This document shows positions 1 to 8,322 of a DNA stretch of 64,000 nucleotides, one piece after another. Location of the stretch: positions 868,001-932,000 of the forward strand of contig NZ_JAASQL010000001.1 in NCBI RefSeq assembly GCF_011762155.1. The letters are read 5' to 3'. A program made the position numbers and the translations under genes. The notes below the pieces were generated by a model. It made no database searches and was not told the DNA's origin. It saw only the letters and a program-made list of their open reading frames with translations. Source of the DNA: Wenyingzhuangia heitensis (GTDB lineage Bacteria > Bacteroidota > Bacteroidia > Flavobacteriales > Flavobacteriaceae). Positions within the stretch are counted from its first letter, which is position 1, and every line of letters begins with the position of its first letter.

Positions 1-665
1 AAGTTTTACCTGTTGCTGAGGTAAGTCAAGAAAAAACATTGTCTATTCTAGATTTAATTATAGATGGTGGTGTAGGTGGTCAAATTATCATGGGGATTTT
101 ATTCTTGTTGTTAATTGTGGCAGTCTATATATATGTAGAGCGTTTTTTAGCAATAAAAGCAGCTAGTAAAGAAGATAAAAACTTTATGAATCAAATAAAA
201 GAGCAAATAAGTATTGGGAATATTGATGGAGCTAAAAGTTTGTGTTCTAAAACAGATACACCAGTGTCAAATTTAATTCAGAAAGGAATTTCTAGAATAG
301 GAAAACCTTTAGAAGATATTAATACGGCAATAGAAAATGCTGGAAAACTAGAAGTGTATAAGCTAGAAAAAAACGTAAGTGTGTTAGCAACCATTTCTGG
401 AGCTGCTCCAATGATTGGTTTCTTGGGAACTGTAATCGGGATGATTGTTTCGATTCATGAAATTGCAAATGCTGGAGGTCAGATAGATATCAAAATGTTA
501 TCAGATGGTTTGTATACAGCTATGACTACTACAGTAGGTGGTTTAATTGTTGGAATCATTTCTTATATAACATACAATCACTTAGTGGTAAAAACAGATA
601 AAGTAGTGTATCAAATGGAGGCTAAAACGGTTGAGTTTTTAGATCTACTAAATGAGCCTATGTAA
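1..665 (+). CDS. exbB: ExbB/MotA/TolQ family proton channel protein, 5' end outside window
   Basis: Inner-membrane proton channel subunit that, with ExbD, powers a TonB protein for outer-membrane uptake. The visible part has an N-terminal membrane segment (about bases 75-135), a soluble region, then two more membrane segments. The second carries the typical signature GFLGTVIGMI (about bases 415-445), where channel-lining residues of this family lie. A TTG at 39 could start translation, but the frame is open back to base 3 and encodes a plausible N-terminal lead (VLPVAEVSQEKT), so I read the gene as cut by the window edge. It is followed by exbD and tonB on the same strand, the usual order. 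The call is firm at family level; TolQ versus ExbB rests on the neighbouring TonB. Confidence 0.88.
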   Translation, partial: VLPVAEVSQEKTLSILDLIIDGGVGGQIIMGILFLLLIVAVYIYVERFLAIKAASKEDKNFMNQIKEQISIGNIDGAKSLCSKTDTPVSNLIQKGISRIGKPLEDINTAIENAGKLEVYKLEKNVSVLATISGAAPMIGFLGTVIGMIVSIHEIANAGGQIDIKMLSDGLYTAMTTTVGGLIVGIISYITYNHLVVKTDKVVYQMEAKTVEFLDLLNEPM

Positions 666-683
666 CTATGTAAGTTTAAAATA

Positions 684-708
684 GATTTTTGAAACCTAGT
701 CAAAAATC
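684..708 (+). other. Hairpin between exbB and exbD
   Basis: A nine-base inverted repeat (gatttttga ... tcaaaaatc) with a seven-base loop lies just after the exbB stop. No T-run follows, so it may be an RNA-processing or stability hairpin rather than a terminator. The 123-base gap it sits in shows no other gene. Confidence 0.4.
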
Positions 709-788
709 CTTAGTAAGGAAAAATGTTAGGAGTGGAAATGTTTGAGCAATTTTAGTTGCATTAAAAAATGGAGTAAAAAGTATAAGTA

Positions 789-1181
789 ATGAATATCAGA
801 AGTAGAAATAAAGTAAGTGCTGACTTTAATATGTCGTCTATGACAGATATTGTTTTCTTACTGTTGATTTTTTTTATGTTGGCTTCCACTTTAGTTACGG
901 TAAATGCTATTGATGTTTTATTGCCTAAAGCGGGAGGAAAAACAGAAAATAAAGGAGTGATTTCTGTATCTATTACCAAAGATGGGGCTTATTATGTAGA
1001 TGCAGATCAAGTGGAATTCAATCAGTTGGAAAATACGTTGTTGACAAAATTTTCGTCTAAAAACGAAGGAACATTGGTGATAAGAGGAGATCATGAATCT
1101 GCTTATAAAAATATTATGAGTGTAATTGATATTGCCAATAGAAATAAAATCAAAATGATTTTAGCAGTAAAAGGTCAGTAA
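789..1181 (+). CDS. exbD: ExbD/TolR family biopolymer transport protein
   Basis: Partner of ExbB in the proton-driven motor. The 130-residue protein has the family architecture: a short cytoplasmic N-terminus, one membrane segment (about residues 20-38) with the essential-type aspartate D20 in MTDIVFLLL, and a periplasmic domain of about 90 residues. Length and motif match ExbD. It lies 123 bases after exbB and four bases before tonB, so the three genes are probably one transcription unit. Confidence 0.9.
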   Translation: MNIRSRNKVSADFNMSSMTDIVFLLLIFFMLASTLVTVNAIDVLLPKAGGKTENKGVISVSITKDGAYYVDADQVEFNQLENTLLTKFSSKNEGTLVIRGDHESAYKNIMSVIDIANRNKIKMILAVKGQ

Positions 1182-1185
1182 CGGT

Positions 1186-2019
1186 ATGATTTTTAAAACT
1201 ACATATGAGAAAAAAGCAGCAATTGTGACTACTGTGTTCACTGCGGTTGTATTGTTTCTGTTGTTTTTTTGTGGATTGCGATATTTAGATCCGCCAGAAG
1301 AATATGGAGTGGCTATTAATTTTGGAACTTCTGATTTTGGATCTGGAGAGCCTAAGTTAAATGAAAGCATAAAATCTAGTCCTGTAAAAGAACAAGCAAG
1401 TCCTAAACAAGAGATATCAAAGCAAAGCAACAAGCCACAAGAAAAGGTAATTACCCAAGCAACGGAAGAGGCTCCGGTTGTAAAAGCTACCAAAGAAGTT
1501 AAAGAAGTAACTCCTAAGGTGGTAGAAAAAACAAAGGTTCCTAAAAAAACAATTGAAAAAGAAGTTGCTAAAAAACCAGTACCTACACAAGAAACTCAAA
1601 ATGCATTAAACAATCTGTTTGGAAAAAAATCAGAAGGTAAAGTGGCAGAAAGCGAAGGAGATGATAAGGTGAGTGGTGTAAAAGGTTCTGAATCTGGAGA
1701 TCCTAACAGTACTAAGTATTATGGGAATGATGGATTGGGAGGTGATGGAAATTACTTGTTAAAAGGAAGACGAGTTTTGGATACACCCAAAAGAAAGCCA
1801 GATTGTAATGAAGAAGGAGTGGTTGTGGTTAGAATAGAGGTAGATGTAAATGGAAAAGTGATTGTTGCAGTGCCTGGTGTAAAAGGAACCACAAATAATA
1901 GTCCGTGTTTGTTAGAACCTGCAAAAAAAGCTGCTTTGGCGACCAAATGGAACCCCGATGGAAATGCACCTAACAAACAAGTAGGGTTAATACGTTATAA
2001 ATTTATTCTTTCTGAATAA
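1186..2019 (+). CDS. tonB: TonB-like energy transducer
   Basis: Periplasm-spanning protein that transmits ExbB/ExbD energy to TonB-dependent receptors. It has a short cytoplasmic start, one membrane anchor (about residues 11-31), a long Lys/Glu/Pro-rich and Gly/Ser-rich linker (about 32-190), and a TonB C-terminal domain (about 200-277). That domain includes the VVVVRIEVDVNGKV strand and a WNPDGNAP segment close to the YKF end. It begins four bases after exbD. The identity is clear from order and domain layout; which receptors it serves cannot be read here. Confidence 0.88.
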   Translation: MIFKTTYEKKAAIVTTVFTAVVLFLLFFCGLRYLDPPEEYGVAINFGTSDFGSGEPKLNESIKSSPVKEQASPKQEISKQSNKPQEKVITQATEEAPVVKATKEVKEVTPKVVEKTKVPKKTIEKEVAKKPVPTQETQNALNNLFGKKSEGKVAESEGDDKVSGVKGSESGDPNSTKYYGNDGLGGDGNYLLKGRRVLDTPKRKPDCNEEGVVVVRIEVDVNGKVIVAVPGVKGTTNNSPCLLEPAKKAALATKWNPDGNAPNKQVGLIRYKFILSE

Positions 2020-2021
2020 GT

Positions 2022-3293
2022 ATGAATTATCAAGAAACTTTAGATTGGTTATTTCACCAATTGCCAATGTATCAAAAAATGGGTGCAAAGGCTTATAAAA
2101 AAGATTTATCAAATACACTTTTATTGATGGATTATTTAGGGAGTCCTGAAAAAAACATCAAAGCAATTCACGTAGCAGGTACCAACGGAAAAGGATCTAC
2201 CAGTCATATGTTAGCCTCTATACTCCAGGAGCAAGGCTATAAAACAGGTTTGTATACTTCTCCACATTTGATAGACTTTAGAGAGCGTATCAAAATAAAT
2301 GGAGTAGAGATAGAAGAGTCTTATGTTGTAGAGTTTGTTAAAAAACACAAAGCTTTTTTTGAGAAAAATTCTTTATCGTTTTTTGAAATGACAGTGGGTT
2401 TGTCTTTTGAATATTTTAAAGATACCAAAACCGATTTTGTGGTTTTAGAAACAGGCTTAGGAGGTCGATTAGATTCTACCAACGTTGTAGATCCTGTAGT
2501 TGCAGTAATTACCAATATTGGTTTAGATCATACCCAATTTTTGGGAGAGACTTTACCGTTAATAGCTGCAGAAAAAGGAGGTATTATAAAACAAAACAAA
2601 CCTGTTGTGATTGGGGAATATCATTCCGAAACATTTCCTGTTTTTGAGGGAATAGCAAATCAAAAAAAAGCACCCTTGTACAAAGCTTTTGATTTAGAAT
2701 CAGTTGATTACAAGTCTGACTTAAAAGGAGACTATCAAAAATACAATCTAAAAACAGTGGTGCAAGCGGTAAAAGTATTGCAAGGTTTAGGTGTGTCTAT
2801 ATCAGAAAACGCGATCAAACAAGGTCTGTTAAAAGTTATAGAAAACACAGGTCTGTTGGGTAGGTATCAAACTATACAAGAAAATCCAAAAATTATATGT
2901 GATACGGGACATAATAAAGAAGGGATTGCTTTAGTAGTGGAGCAATTATTAAAAGAAAATTATGATCAATTATATATTGTTTTTGGGGTGGTTGATGATA
3001 AAGATTTAAAATCAGTATTGCCTTTGTTGCCTAAAAATGCAAGTTATTATTTTACAAAACCTTCTATAGCAAGAGGGTTAAATGAAGAAATACTAAAAGA
3101 AAAGGCAAACGACTTTTCTTTACAAGGAAATACATATGAATCTGTAGAAAAAGCGATGGAAAATGCAATGAAAATAGCCAGTCCTAAGGATGTGATTTAT
3201 GTGGGAGGAAGTACTTTTATGGTGGCAGATTATTTACTTTCGATAACCGAGAAACGAACATCGAATACCGACCATCGAATAACCGATAACTGA
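2022..3293 (+). CDS. folC: Folylpolyglutamate synthase/dihydrofolate synthase
   Basis: Cytoplasmic Mur-ligase-family enzyme that adds glutamate to dihydropteroate and to folates. The ATP-binding loop GTNGKGST is at residues 53-60, followed by YTSPHL and the ETGLGGRLDSTN segment. The DTGHNKEG motif of the C-terminal domain lies near residue 291. The start is two bases after the tonB stop. The C-terminus is odd: residues 408-423 are encoded by a T-poor degenerate repeat that continues for about 130 bases past the stop. The native tail therefore seems to have been replaced or extended by the repeat. The catalytic domains are intact. Confidence 0.92.
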   Translation: MNYQETLDWLFHQLPMYQKMGAKAYKKDLSNTLLLMDYLGSPEKNIKAIHVAGTNGKGSTSHMLASILQEQGYKTGLYTSPHLIDFRERIKINGVEIEESYVVEFVKKHKAFFEKNSLSFFEMTVGLSFEYFKDTKTDFVVLETGLGGRLDSTNVVDPVVAVITNIGLDHTQFLGETLPLIAAEKGGIIKQNKPVVIGEYHSETFPVFEGIANQKKAPLYKAFDLESVDYKSDLKGDYQKYNLKTVVQAVKVLQGLGVSISENAIKQGLLKVIENTGLLGRYQTIQENPKIICDTGHNKEGIALVVEQLLKENYDQLYIVFGVVDDKDLKSVLPLLPKNASYYFTKPSIARGLNEEILKEKANDFSLQGNTYESVEKAMENAMKIASPKDVIYVGGSTFMVADYLLSITEKRTSNTDHRITDN

Positions 3294-3422
3294 GAAACGA
3301 CCATCGAACATCGAAGATCGAGAAACGACCATCGAATAACCGATAACTGAGAAACGAACACCGAGCATCGAGCATCGAGAAACGAACAACGAACAACGAA
3401 CAACGAACATCGAACATCGAAT
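3241..3422 (+). repeat. CGAACATCGA-type degenerate repeat block R1
   Basis: About 180 bases made of 10-12 base variants of cgaacatcga and cgaccatcgaa, poor in T on this strand. A 31-base stretch is repeated exactly at 3270-3300 and 3327-3357, so a 57-base unit has been duplicated. The block starts inside the last codons of folC and ends before the promoter of the next gene. On the minus strand it reads as spurious F-D-V-R-C-S-like peptides. The same family recurs at 9653, 10694, 11821, 23281 and 23741. Confidence 0.9.
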
Positions 3423-3469
3423 TTAACCAAAAGCTAAAGTTAAAAAGGAATCGCTAAAAAACAATATTA

Positions 3470-3477
3470 TATATTTG
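3470..3477 (+). promoter_or_regulatory. Promoter -7 element TATATTTG
   Basis: Exact match to the Bacteroidota -7 consensus TAnnTTTG, 28 bases before the UDP-glucuronate epimerase start. It marks a likely first promoter of the polysaccharide locus. I see no good -33 TTG at the usual spacing. Confidence 0.6.
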
Positions 3478-3505
3478 TCAATCAAAACTTAGAATACAAT
3501 TCATT

Positions 3506-4534
3506 ATGAAAATTTTAGTTACGGGAGCAGCGGGTTTTATAGGGTTTCATTTATCCACACTATTGTTAAGTAGAGGGCATCAGGTAGTAGGTATTGATAA
3601 TATCAACGATTATTACGATGTAAATCTTAAATATGCTAGGTTAGCTGAGTTAGGAATTGCTCAACAAGAGGCTTCTGTGTTTGGAAATCAAGTTGCTTCA
3701 GCTAAGCATTCAGAATTTAACTTTTTAAGGATAAATTTAGAAGACAGAGAAGCTATTAACGAACTTTTTGAAGCTGAAAAATTTGACGTGATTTGTAATT
3801 TAGCTGCACAGGCAGGTGTGCGTTATAGTATAGAAAATCCACATGCTTATGTGGATAGTAATATTGTAGGGTATGTAAATTTATTAGAAGCGTGTAGAAA
3901 TACCAAAGTGAAACATTTAGTCTATGCGAGTAGTTCTAGTGTATATGGCTTAAATTCTAAAATTCCATTTTCTACCCAAGACACTGTCGATACACCAATT
4001 AGTTTATATGCGGCTTCTAAAAAAAGCAACGAGTTAATGGCTCATACATATTCTCATTTATTTGGATTTGCAACGACTGGATTAAGATTTTTTACAGTGT
4101 ATGGACCTTGGGGAAGACCAGATATGGCAGCTTATTTATTTGCAGAAGGAATCAGAAATGACAAACCGATAAAAGTGTTCAATCACGGAAAAATGGAACG
4201 TGATTTTACCTATGTAGGAGATATTGTTCAAGGGGTGATGAGAATTATTGAAGGGGAAGTAGAGACGAGAGCAAAAAACAAGGAGTTGTATAAGGTTTAC
4301 AATATTGGAAATAACAATTCGGTGAAATTAACGGATTATATAGCTAATATTGAAAAAAATCTAGGGAAAGAAGCAGAGAAAATAATGATGGACATGCAGC
4401 CAGGAGATGTAGCCAAAACATGGGCAGATGTTTCTGAACTAATCAAAGATTACAACTATCAACCAAAAACGACTGTAAAAGAAGGAGTGAAAAAATTTAT
4501 AGACTGGTATAAAATTTACAACAATATAAAATAA
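3506..4534 (+). CDS. NAD-dependent epimerase, UDP-glucuronate 4-epimerase type
   Basis: Extended short-chain dehydrogenase that probably interconverts UDP-glucuronate and UDP-galacturonate. The NAD loop GAAGFIG is at residues 7-13, followed by GIDNINDYYDVNLKYARL, characteristic of the UDP-GlcA epimerase subgroup. The catalytic pair is Y168/K172 (YAASK) after the SSSSVYG strand. Length (342) fits. It opens the polysaccharide locus, and a UDP-glucose dehydrogenase that would supply UDP-GlcA lies downstream at 8323. The substrate is inferred from family resemblance and context. Confidence 0.8.
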   Translation: MKILVTGAAGFIGFHLSTLLLSRGHQVVGIDNINDYYDVNLKYARLAELGIAQQEASVFGNQVASAKHSEFNFLRINLEDREAINELFEAEKFDVICNLAAQAGVRYSIENPHAYVDSNIVGYVNLLEACRNTKVKHLVYASSSSVYGLNSKIPFSTQDTVDTPISLYAASKKSNELMAHTYSHLFGFATTGLRFFTVYGPWGRPDMAAYLFAEGIRNDKPIKVFNHGKMERDFTYVGDIVQGVMRIIEGEVETRAKNKELYKVYNIGNNNSVKLTDYIANIEKNLGKEAEKIMMDMQPGDVAKTWADVSELIKDYNYQPKTTVKEGVKKFIDWYKIYNNIK

Positions 4535-4543
4535 AAAAAAACT

Positions 4544-5566
4544 ATGGGGAAAGTAATAAACGTTGTTTTAAGTGGTGGAGTAGGTTCAAGATTATGGCCT
4601 ATTTCTAGAAAAAAAAGTCCAAAACAATTTTTGCAAATCTTTGAAGAAAAGTCATTGTTTCAATACACGGTGTTAAGAAATAAAGCGCTTGTAGATGATT
4701 ATATGTTGGTGACGAATGAGACTCAGTTAAAAATTGCAAATGAACAGTCTAAAGAATTAGGACTTACAATTACTAAAAAAATTGTAGAATCAGTAGGAAG
4801 AAATACAGCACCAGCAATTACCTTGGCAGCGTTAAGTTTAGAGCCGGAGGATATCATGTTTATCACACCATCAGATCATATGATTGGTGATGAGCAAGAA
4901 TATAAGTTAGCGGTAAACAATGCGATTAGATTGGCTAAAGAAGGGAGTATTGCCACTTTTGGAATTCAGCCATTAAAACCAGAAACAGGTTATGGGTATA
5001 TAGAATATGATGGAGAGGATGTGAAATCTTTTAGGGAAAAACCAAATCAAGATTTAGCAATAAAATACATAAGATCTGGAAATTTTTGTTGGAATAGTGG
5101 AATGTTTTGTTTTAAAGCATCAGTATTTTTAGAGGAAATTAAAAAATACCAACCAGCTATTTATGAAGCATCTGTGATGGCTTATGAGCAAAGTAAAGAG
5201 GGCTATGTAAAAAAAGAGTACATGGAGAAAATACCTGAAGATAGTATTGATTTTGCAGTCTTAGAAAAGTCAAAAATTATCAAAATGGTAAAATCTCATT
5301 TTATTTGGTCAGATTTAGGTTCTTTTGATTCTTTAATTTCGTATGCCAAAGATTTTCACAATGATGAATTGTTTGAAATGGTAAAAGGAGAGAATATTGT
5401 AAACTCATACGCTATGTGTTCTAAACCTGTGTATGCTACAAGAGGGATCGATCATATTGTTTTAATAGAAGCAGAAGATTGTATTTTGTTGATTACTAAG
5501 GATAAAAGTGAAGAAGTAAAACAAATAAGGGAATATGCAGGATGTGCAAACGAAAATTTATTGTAA
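4544..5566 (+). CDS. manC: Mannose-1-phosphate guanylyltransferase
   Basis: Makes GDP-mannose from mannose-1-phosphate and GTP. The nucleotidyltransferase signature (LSGGVGSRLWP, then SRKKSPKQF) is at residues 9-28, with FREKP and the WNSGMF motif in the central region. At 340 residues it ends after the transferase and a short left-handed-helix part; the C-terminal phosphomannose isomerase domain of bifunctional ManC proteins is absent. It feeds the gmd and fcl genes at 9.7-12 kb. No phosphomannomutase gene is visible in the window. Confidence 0.88.
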   Translation: MGKVINVVLSGGVGSRLWPISRKKSPKQFLQIFEEKSLFQYTVLRNKALVDDYMLVTNETQLKIANEQSKELGLTITKKIVESVGRNTAPAITLAALSLEPEDIMFITPSDHMIGDEQEYKLAVNNAIRLAKEGSIATFGIQPLKPETGYGYIEYDGEDVKSFREKPNQDLAIKYIRSGNFCWNSGMFCFKASVFLEEIKKYQPAIYEASVMAYEQSKEGYVKKEYMEKIPEDSIDFAVLEKSKIIKMVKSHFIWSDLGSFDSLISYAKDFHNDELFEMVKGENIVNSYAMCSKPVYATRGIDHIVLIEAEDCILLITKDKSEEVKQIREYAGCANENLL

Positions 5567-5605
5567 TTTTTTAAAAAATATTAGTTTTTATCTGGAATAA
5601 AGTCT

Positions 5606-5613
5606 TATATTTG
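5606..5613 (+). promoter_or_regulatory. Promoter -7 element of tRNA-Val genes
   Basis: TATATTTG, an exact match to TAnnTTTG, placed 10 bases before the first tRNA-Val. It sits in the short gap after manC, so the tRNAs have their own promoter. Confidence 0.65.
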
Positions 5614-5623
5614 CACCCGCTAA

Positions 5624-5698
5624 GGGCAATTAGCTCAGTTGGTTCAGAGCACCTCGTTTACACCGAGGGGGTCGGGGGTTCGAATCCCTCATTGCCCA
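5624..5698 (+). tRNA. tRNA-Val (anticodon TAC), copy 1
   Basis: Full cloverleaf: the acceptor arms gggcaat and attgccc pair over seven bases, the D arm is gctc/gagc, the anticodon stem cctcg/cgagg encloses loop tttacac with anticodon TAC, and the T loop is ttcgaat. The discriminator A at 5698 is followed by an encoded CCA (5699-5701). An identical copy follows after a short spacer. Confidence 0.95.
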
Positions 5699-5732
5699 CC
5701 AAAGGTTTCCTTAATACCTTGTAAAAAAATTA

Positions 5733-5807
5733 GGGCAATTAGCTCAGTTGGTTCAGAGCACCTCGTTTACACCGAGGGGGTCGGGGGTTCGAATCCCTCA
5801 TTGCCCA
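5733..5807 (+). tRNA. tRNA-Val (anticodon TAC), copy 2
   Basis: The 75-base sequence is identical to copy 1, 34 bases after it. It is followed by CAA instead of CCA, so this copy needs post-transcriptional CCA addition. Both are probably on one transcript ending at the hairpin just downstream. Confidence 0.95.
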
Positions 5808-5812
5808 CAAAA

Positions 5813-5840
5813 GTCCACTTCTATGAAGTGGGCTTTTTTC
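5813..5840 (+). terminator. Rho-independent terminator after tRNA-Val pair
   Basis: Nine-base-pair stem gtccacttc/gaagtgggc (one G-T pair) with loop tat, followed by a run of six T. It ends the tRNA transcript before the WbpB-like gene. Confidence 0.85.
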
Positions 5841-5917
5841 TTTCCCAAAGGTTTGAGTTCTCCTATTCGTTTTTCTATATTTGGTAGCTGTAGAAGATAA
5901 TTACTACGGATAGATAT

Positions 5918-6886
5918 ATGAAGAATTTTGCATTGTTAGGAGCGGCAGGTTATATAGCTCCAAGACACTTAAAAGCAATAAAAGAAACCGGAAATCAACT
6001 GGTCGCTGCATTGGATAAAAACGACAGCGTGGGGATTATAGATTCTTATTTTCCAGAAGCTTCTTTTTTTGTGGAATTTGAAAGGTTTGATAGACATGTA
6101 GAAAAGTTGAAAAGAGAAAATCAAATCAAATTAGATTATGTAAGTATTTGTACGCCTAATTACTTACACGATGCCCATATTAGAATGGCTCTAAGGTCCG
6201 GAGCAAATGCTATTTGTGAAAAACCATTGGTGTTAAATCCTTGGAATATAGATGCGTTGCAGGCTATAGAAAAAGAAACTGGAAATAAAATCTATACCAT
6301 ACTTCAATTAAGACATCATCAAGCTATTTTAGATTTAAAAAAGAAGGTAGAGTGTGCTTCAGAAGAAAAAATATTTGATGTAGATTTAACATACTTAACG
6401 TCTAGAGGAAAGTGGTATTATGCTTCCTGGAAAGGTGATGTTTCCAAATCAGGAGGAATCGCTTCTAATATAGGGGTGCACTTTTTTGATATGTTAGCTT
6501 GGGTTTTTGGTGATTTACAGGAGAACATAGTGTATGAGCATAGTCACGATAGAGCATCTGGCTATTTAAGATTTAAAAAAGCCAAAGTAAAATGGTTTTT
6601 GTCTATAAACGATCAAGTATTGCCAGAAGAAGTTAAAAACAAAGGGCAACGAACATATCGTTCTATTACTGTGGATGGTGATGAAGTTGAGTTTAGTGGT
6701 GGGTTTACAGAATTGCACACAGAAAGCTATAAAGCTATATTACAAGGAAGAGGTTTTGGTTTAGAAGATGCTAAAAACTCTATTCAGATTGTACATGAAA
6801 TTAGAAACGCACAATTTCAAAAGCCAGAAGAAGAAAAAGTTCATCCAATGTTTTTTTTACCAAAAACATTACATCCTTTTGCTTAA
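5918..6886 (+). CDS. wbpB: Gfo/Idh/MocA oxidoreductase, WbpB/WlbA-like
   Basis: Probably the 3-dehydrogenase for UDP-GlcNAc-uronate, making the 3-keto intermediate used for 2,3-diamino-uronic acids. The N-terminus MKNFALLGAAGYIAPRH and the stretches VAALD, DSYFPEA, EFERFDRH and SICTPNYLHDAHIR are typical of WbpB/WlbA. The EKP motif is at residues 101-103, and a conserved histidine lies in IGVHFFDML. The enzyme giving its substrate (TviB/WbpA type) is the next gene. The usual aminotransferase and acetyltransferase partners (WbpE, WbpD) are not in the window. Confidence 0.85.
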   Translation: MKNFALLGAAGYIAPRHLKAIKETGNQLVAALDKNDSVGIIDSYFPEASFFVEFERFDRHVEKLKRENQIKLDYVSICTPNYLHDAHIRMALRSGANAICEKPLVLNPWNIDALQAIEKETGNKIYTILQLRHHQAILDLKKKVECASEEKIFDVDLTYLTSRGKWYYASWKGDVSKSGGIASNIGVHFFDMLAWVFGDLQENIVYEHSHDRASGYLRFKKAKVKWFLSINDQVLPEEVKNKGQRTYRSITVDGDEVEFSGGFTELHTESYKAILQGRGFGLEDAKNSIQIVHEIRNAQFQKPEEEKVHPMFFLPKTLHPFA

Positions 6887-6925
6887 AATTAAAGAATACT
6901 TAACTTATGTTTATGAGTTTTAGTA

Positions 6926-6933
6926 TATATTTG
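6926..6933 (+). promoter_or_regulatory. Promoter -7 element TATATTTG
   Basis: Exact TAnnTTTG match 19 bases before the nucleotide-sugar dehydrogenase start. It suggests an internal promoter in the polysaccharide locus. The -33 element is not clear. Confidence 0.55.
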
Positions 6934-6952
6934 TCACTCGAAAAAAAAGAAT

Positions 6953-8236
6953 ATGAAAATAGGTGTCATTGGTTTAGGGTATGTAGGATTGCCATTAGCT
7001 AGACTCTTTGCAACAAAATATAATACCGTAGGTTTTGATATTAATAAATTAAGAGTTGCAGAGTTGCAGCAAGGAATAGATGTTACACTAGAGGTAGATA
7101 AAGAGACATTGTCCTCAGTTATAACAAGTATTCCGTTACCACAAAACGCATCCAATGGATTATTTTGCACAACAAGTGTAAAAGAGTTAGAGGGATGTGA
7201 TTTTTATATTATAACCGTACCAACTCCTGTAGATAAGAATAATAGACCTGTATTAACACCTTTGATAAAAGCTAGTGAAGTGGTAGGAAGTGTGCTTAAG
7301 AAAGGAGATATAGTGGTGTATGAGTCTACTGTGTATCCGGGTGCTACAGAAGAAGATTGTATTCCTGTGTTAGAAAAAGTATCGGGATTAAAATACAACC
7401 AAGATTTCTTTGCTGGGTATTCGCCAGAAAGAATCAATCCAGGAGATAAAAAACATACAGTTGATAAAATTTTAAAAGTAACCTCTGGTTCTACTCCTGA
7501 AATAGGAGTTAAAGTTGATGAAATTTACAAATCAGTAATCTCAGCAGGAACTCATTTGGCACCTACCATTAAAGTGGCAGAGGCCGCTAAAGTGATAGAA
7601 AACTCTCAAAGAGATATCAATATCGCTTTTGTAAACGAGTTGTCTAAAATCTTTAACCTAATGGGAATTGATACATCTGATGTGTTAAAAGCAGCAAGTA
7701 CAAAATGGAATTTCTTGCCTTTTAAACCTGGTTTGGTAGGTGGACATTGTATAGGAGTGGATCCTTATTATTTAGCACAAAAAGCACAAGAGTTTGGATA
7801 CCATCCTGAGATTATTTTAGCAGGAAGACGTATGAATGATAGTATGGGGAGCTATGTAGCTGCTCAGGTAACTAAATTAATGATTCAGAATGATTTAAAA
7901 GTTAAAAATGCTCAAGTGTTGGTGTTGGGAATTACTTTTAAAGAAAATTGCCCTGATGTAAGAAATACAAAGGTGGTTGATGTTGTTAAAGAGTTAAAGG
8001 ACTATGGAATGCAAGTAGATGTATGTGACCCTTTGGCAGATCCATCAGAGGTGTATAGGGAATACAAAATCCAGTCAGAAAAAGAAATCTCTAAAAAGAA
8101 ATATCATGCTATAGTACTAGCTGTTGCTCATCAAGAGTTGTTAGATTTAGACCTTAATAGTTTTTTACAAAAAAACGGGGTTGTTTACGATGTAAAAGGA
8201 GTGTTAGATAAAGGTATTGTAAGTGGTAAATTGTAA
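6953..8236 (+). CDS. UDP-N-acetylglucosamine 6-dehydrogenase, TviB/WbpA type
   Basis: NAD-dependent oxidation of a UDP-N-acetylhexosamine to its uronate. The Rossmann motif GLGYVGLPLA is near residue 7, followed by GFDIN. The catalytic cysteine is C266 in GGHCIGVDPYY, the variant seen in the TviB/VipA group rather than the GGSCFPKD of UDP-glucose dehydrogenases. ERINPGDK and the C-terminal domain starting GITFKENCPDVRN support this. It sits next to the WbpB-like gene, which would act on the product. GlcNAc versus GalNAc as substrate cannot be decided here. Confidence 0.85.
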   Translation: MKIGVIGLGYVGLPLARLFATKYNTVGFDINKLRVAELQQGIDVTLEVDKETLSSVITSIPLPQNASNGLFCTTSVKELEGCDFYIITVPTPVDKNNRPVLTPLIKASEVVGSVLKKGDIVVYESTVYPGATEEDCIPVLEKVSGLKYNQDFFAGYSPERINPGDKKHTVDKILKVTSGSTPEIGVKVDEIYKSVISAGTHLAPTIKVAEAAKVIENSQRDINIAFVNELSKIFNLMGIDTSDVLKAASTKWNFLPFKPGLVGGHCIGVDPYYLAQKAQEFGYHPEIILAGRRMNDSMGSYVAAQVTKLMIQNDLKVKNAQVLVLGITFKENCPDVRNTKVVDVVKELKDYGMQVDVCDPLADPSEVYREYKIQSEKEISKKKYHAIVLAVAHQELLDLDLNSFLQKNGVVYDVKGVLDKGIVSGKL

Positions 8237-8322
8237 ATCTGTTTTTTAAGTTACCAAAAGAAATTAAATAAAAATATTCAAAATTTTAAAACGATTTTGA
8301 AAACTGAAAATAAAAGAAGAAT

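Noticed and set aside
39-41. TTG as true start of exbB
   Set aside because: The frame is open to the window edge with plausible family sequence upstream, so the gene is more likely truncated.
3217-3430. Minus-strand open frames rich in F-D-V-R-C-S
   Set aside because: They are translations of the degenerate repeat block; two frames are open at once and give low-complexity peptides. The same applies at 10638-10931, 11635-11850 and 23732-23941.
5639-5887. 82-residue open frame
   Set aside because: It runs across both tRNA-Val genes and the terminator.
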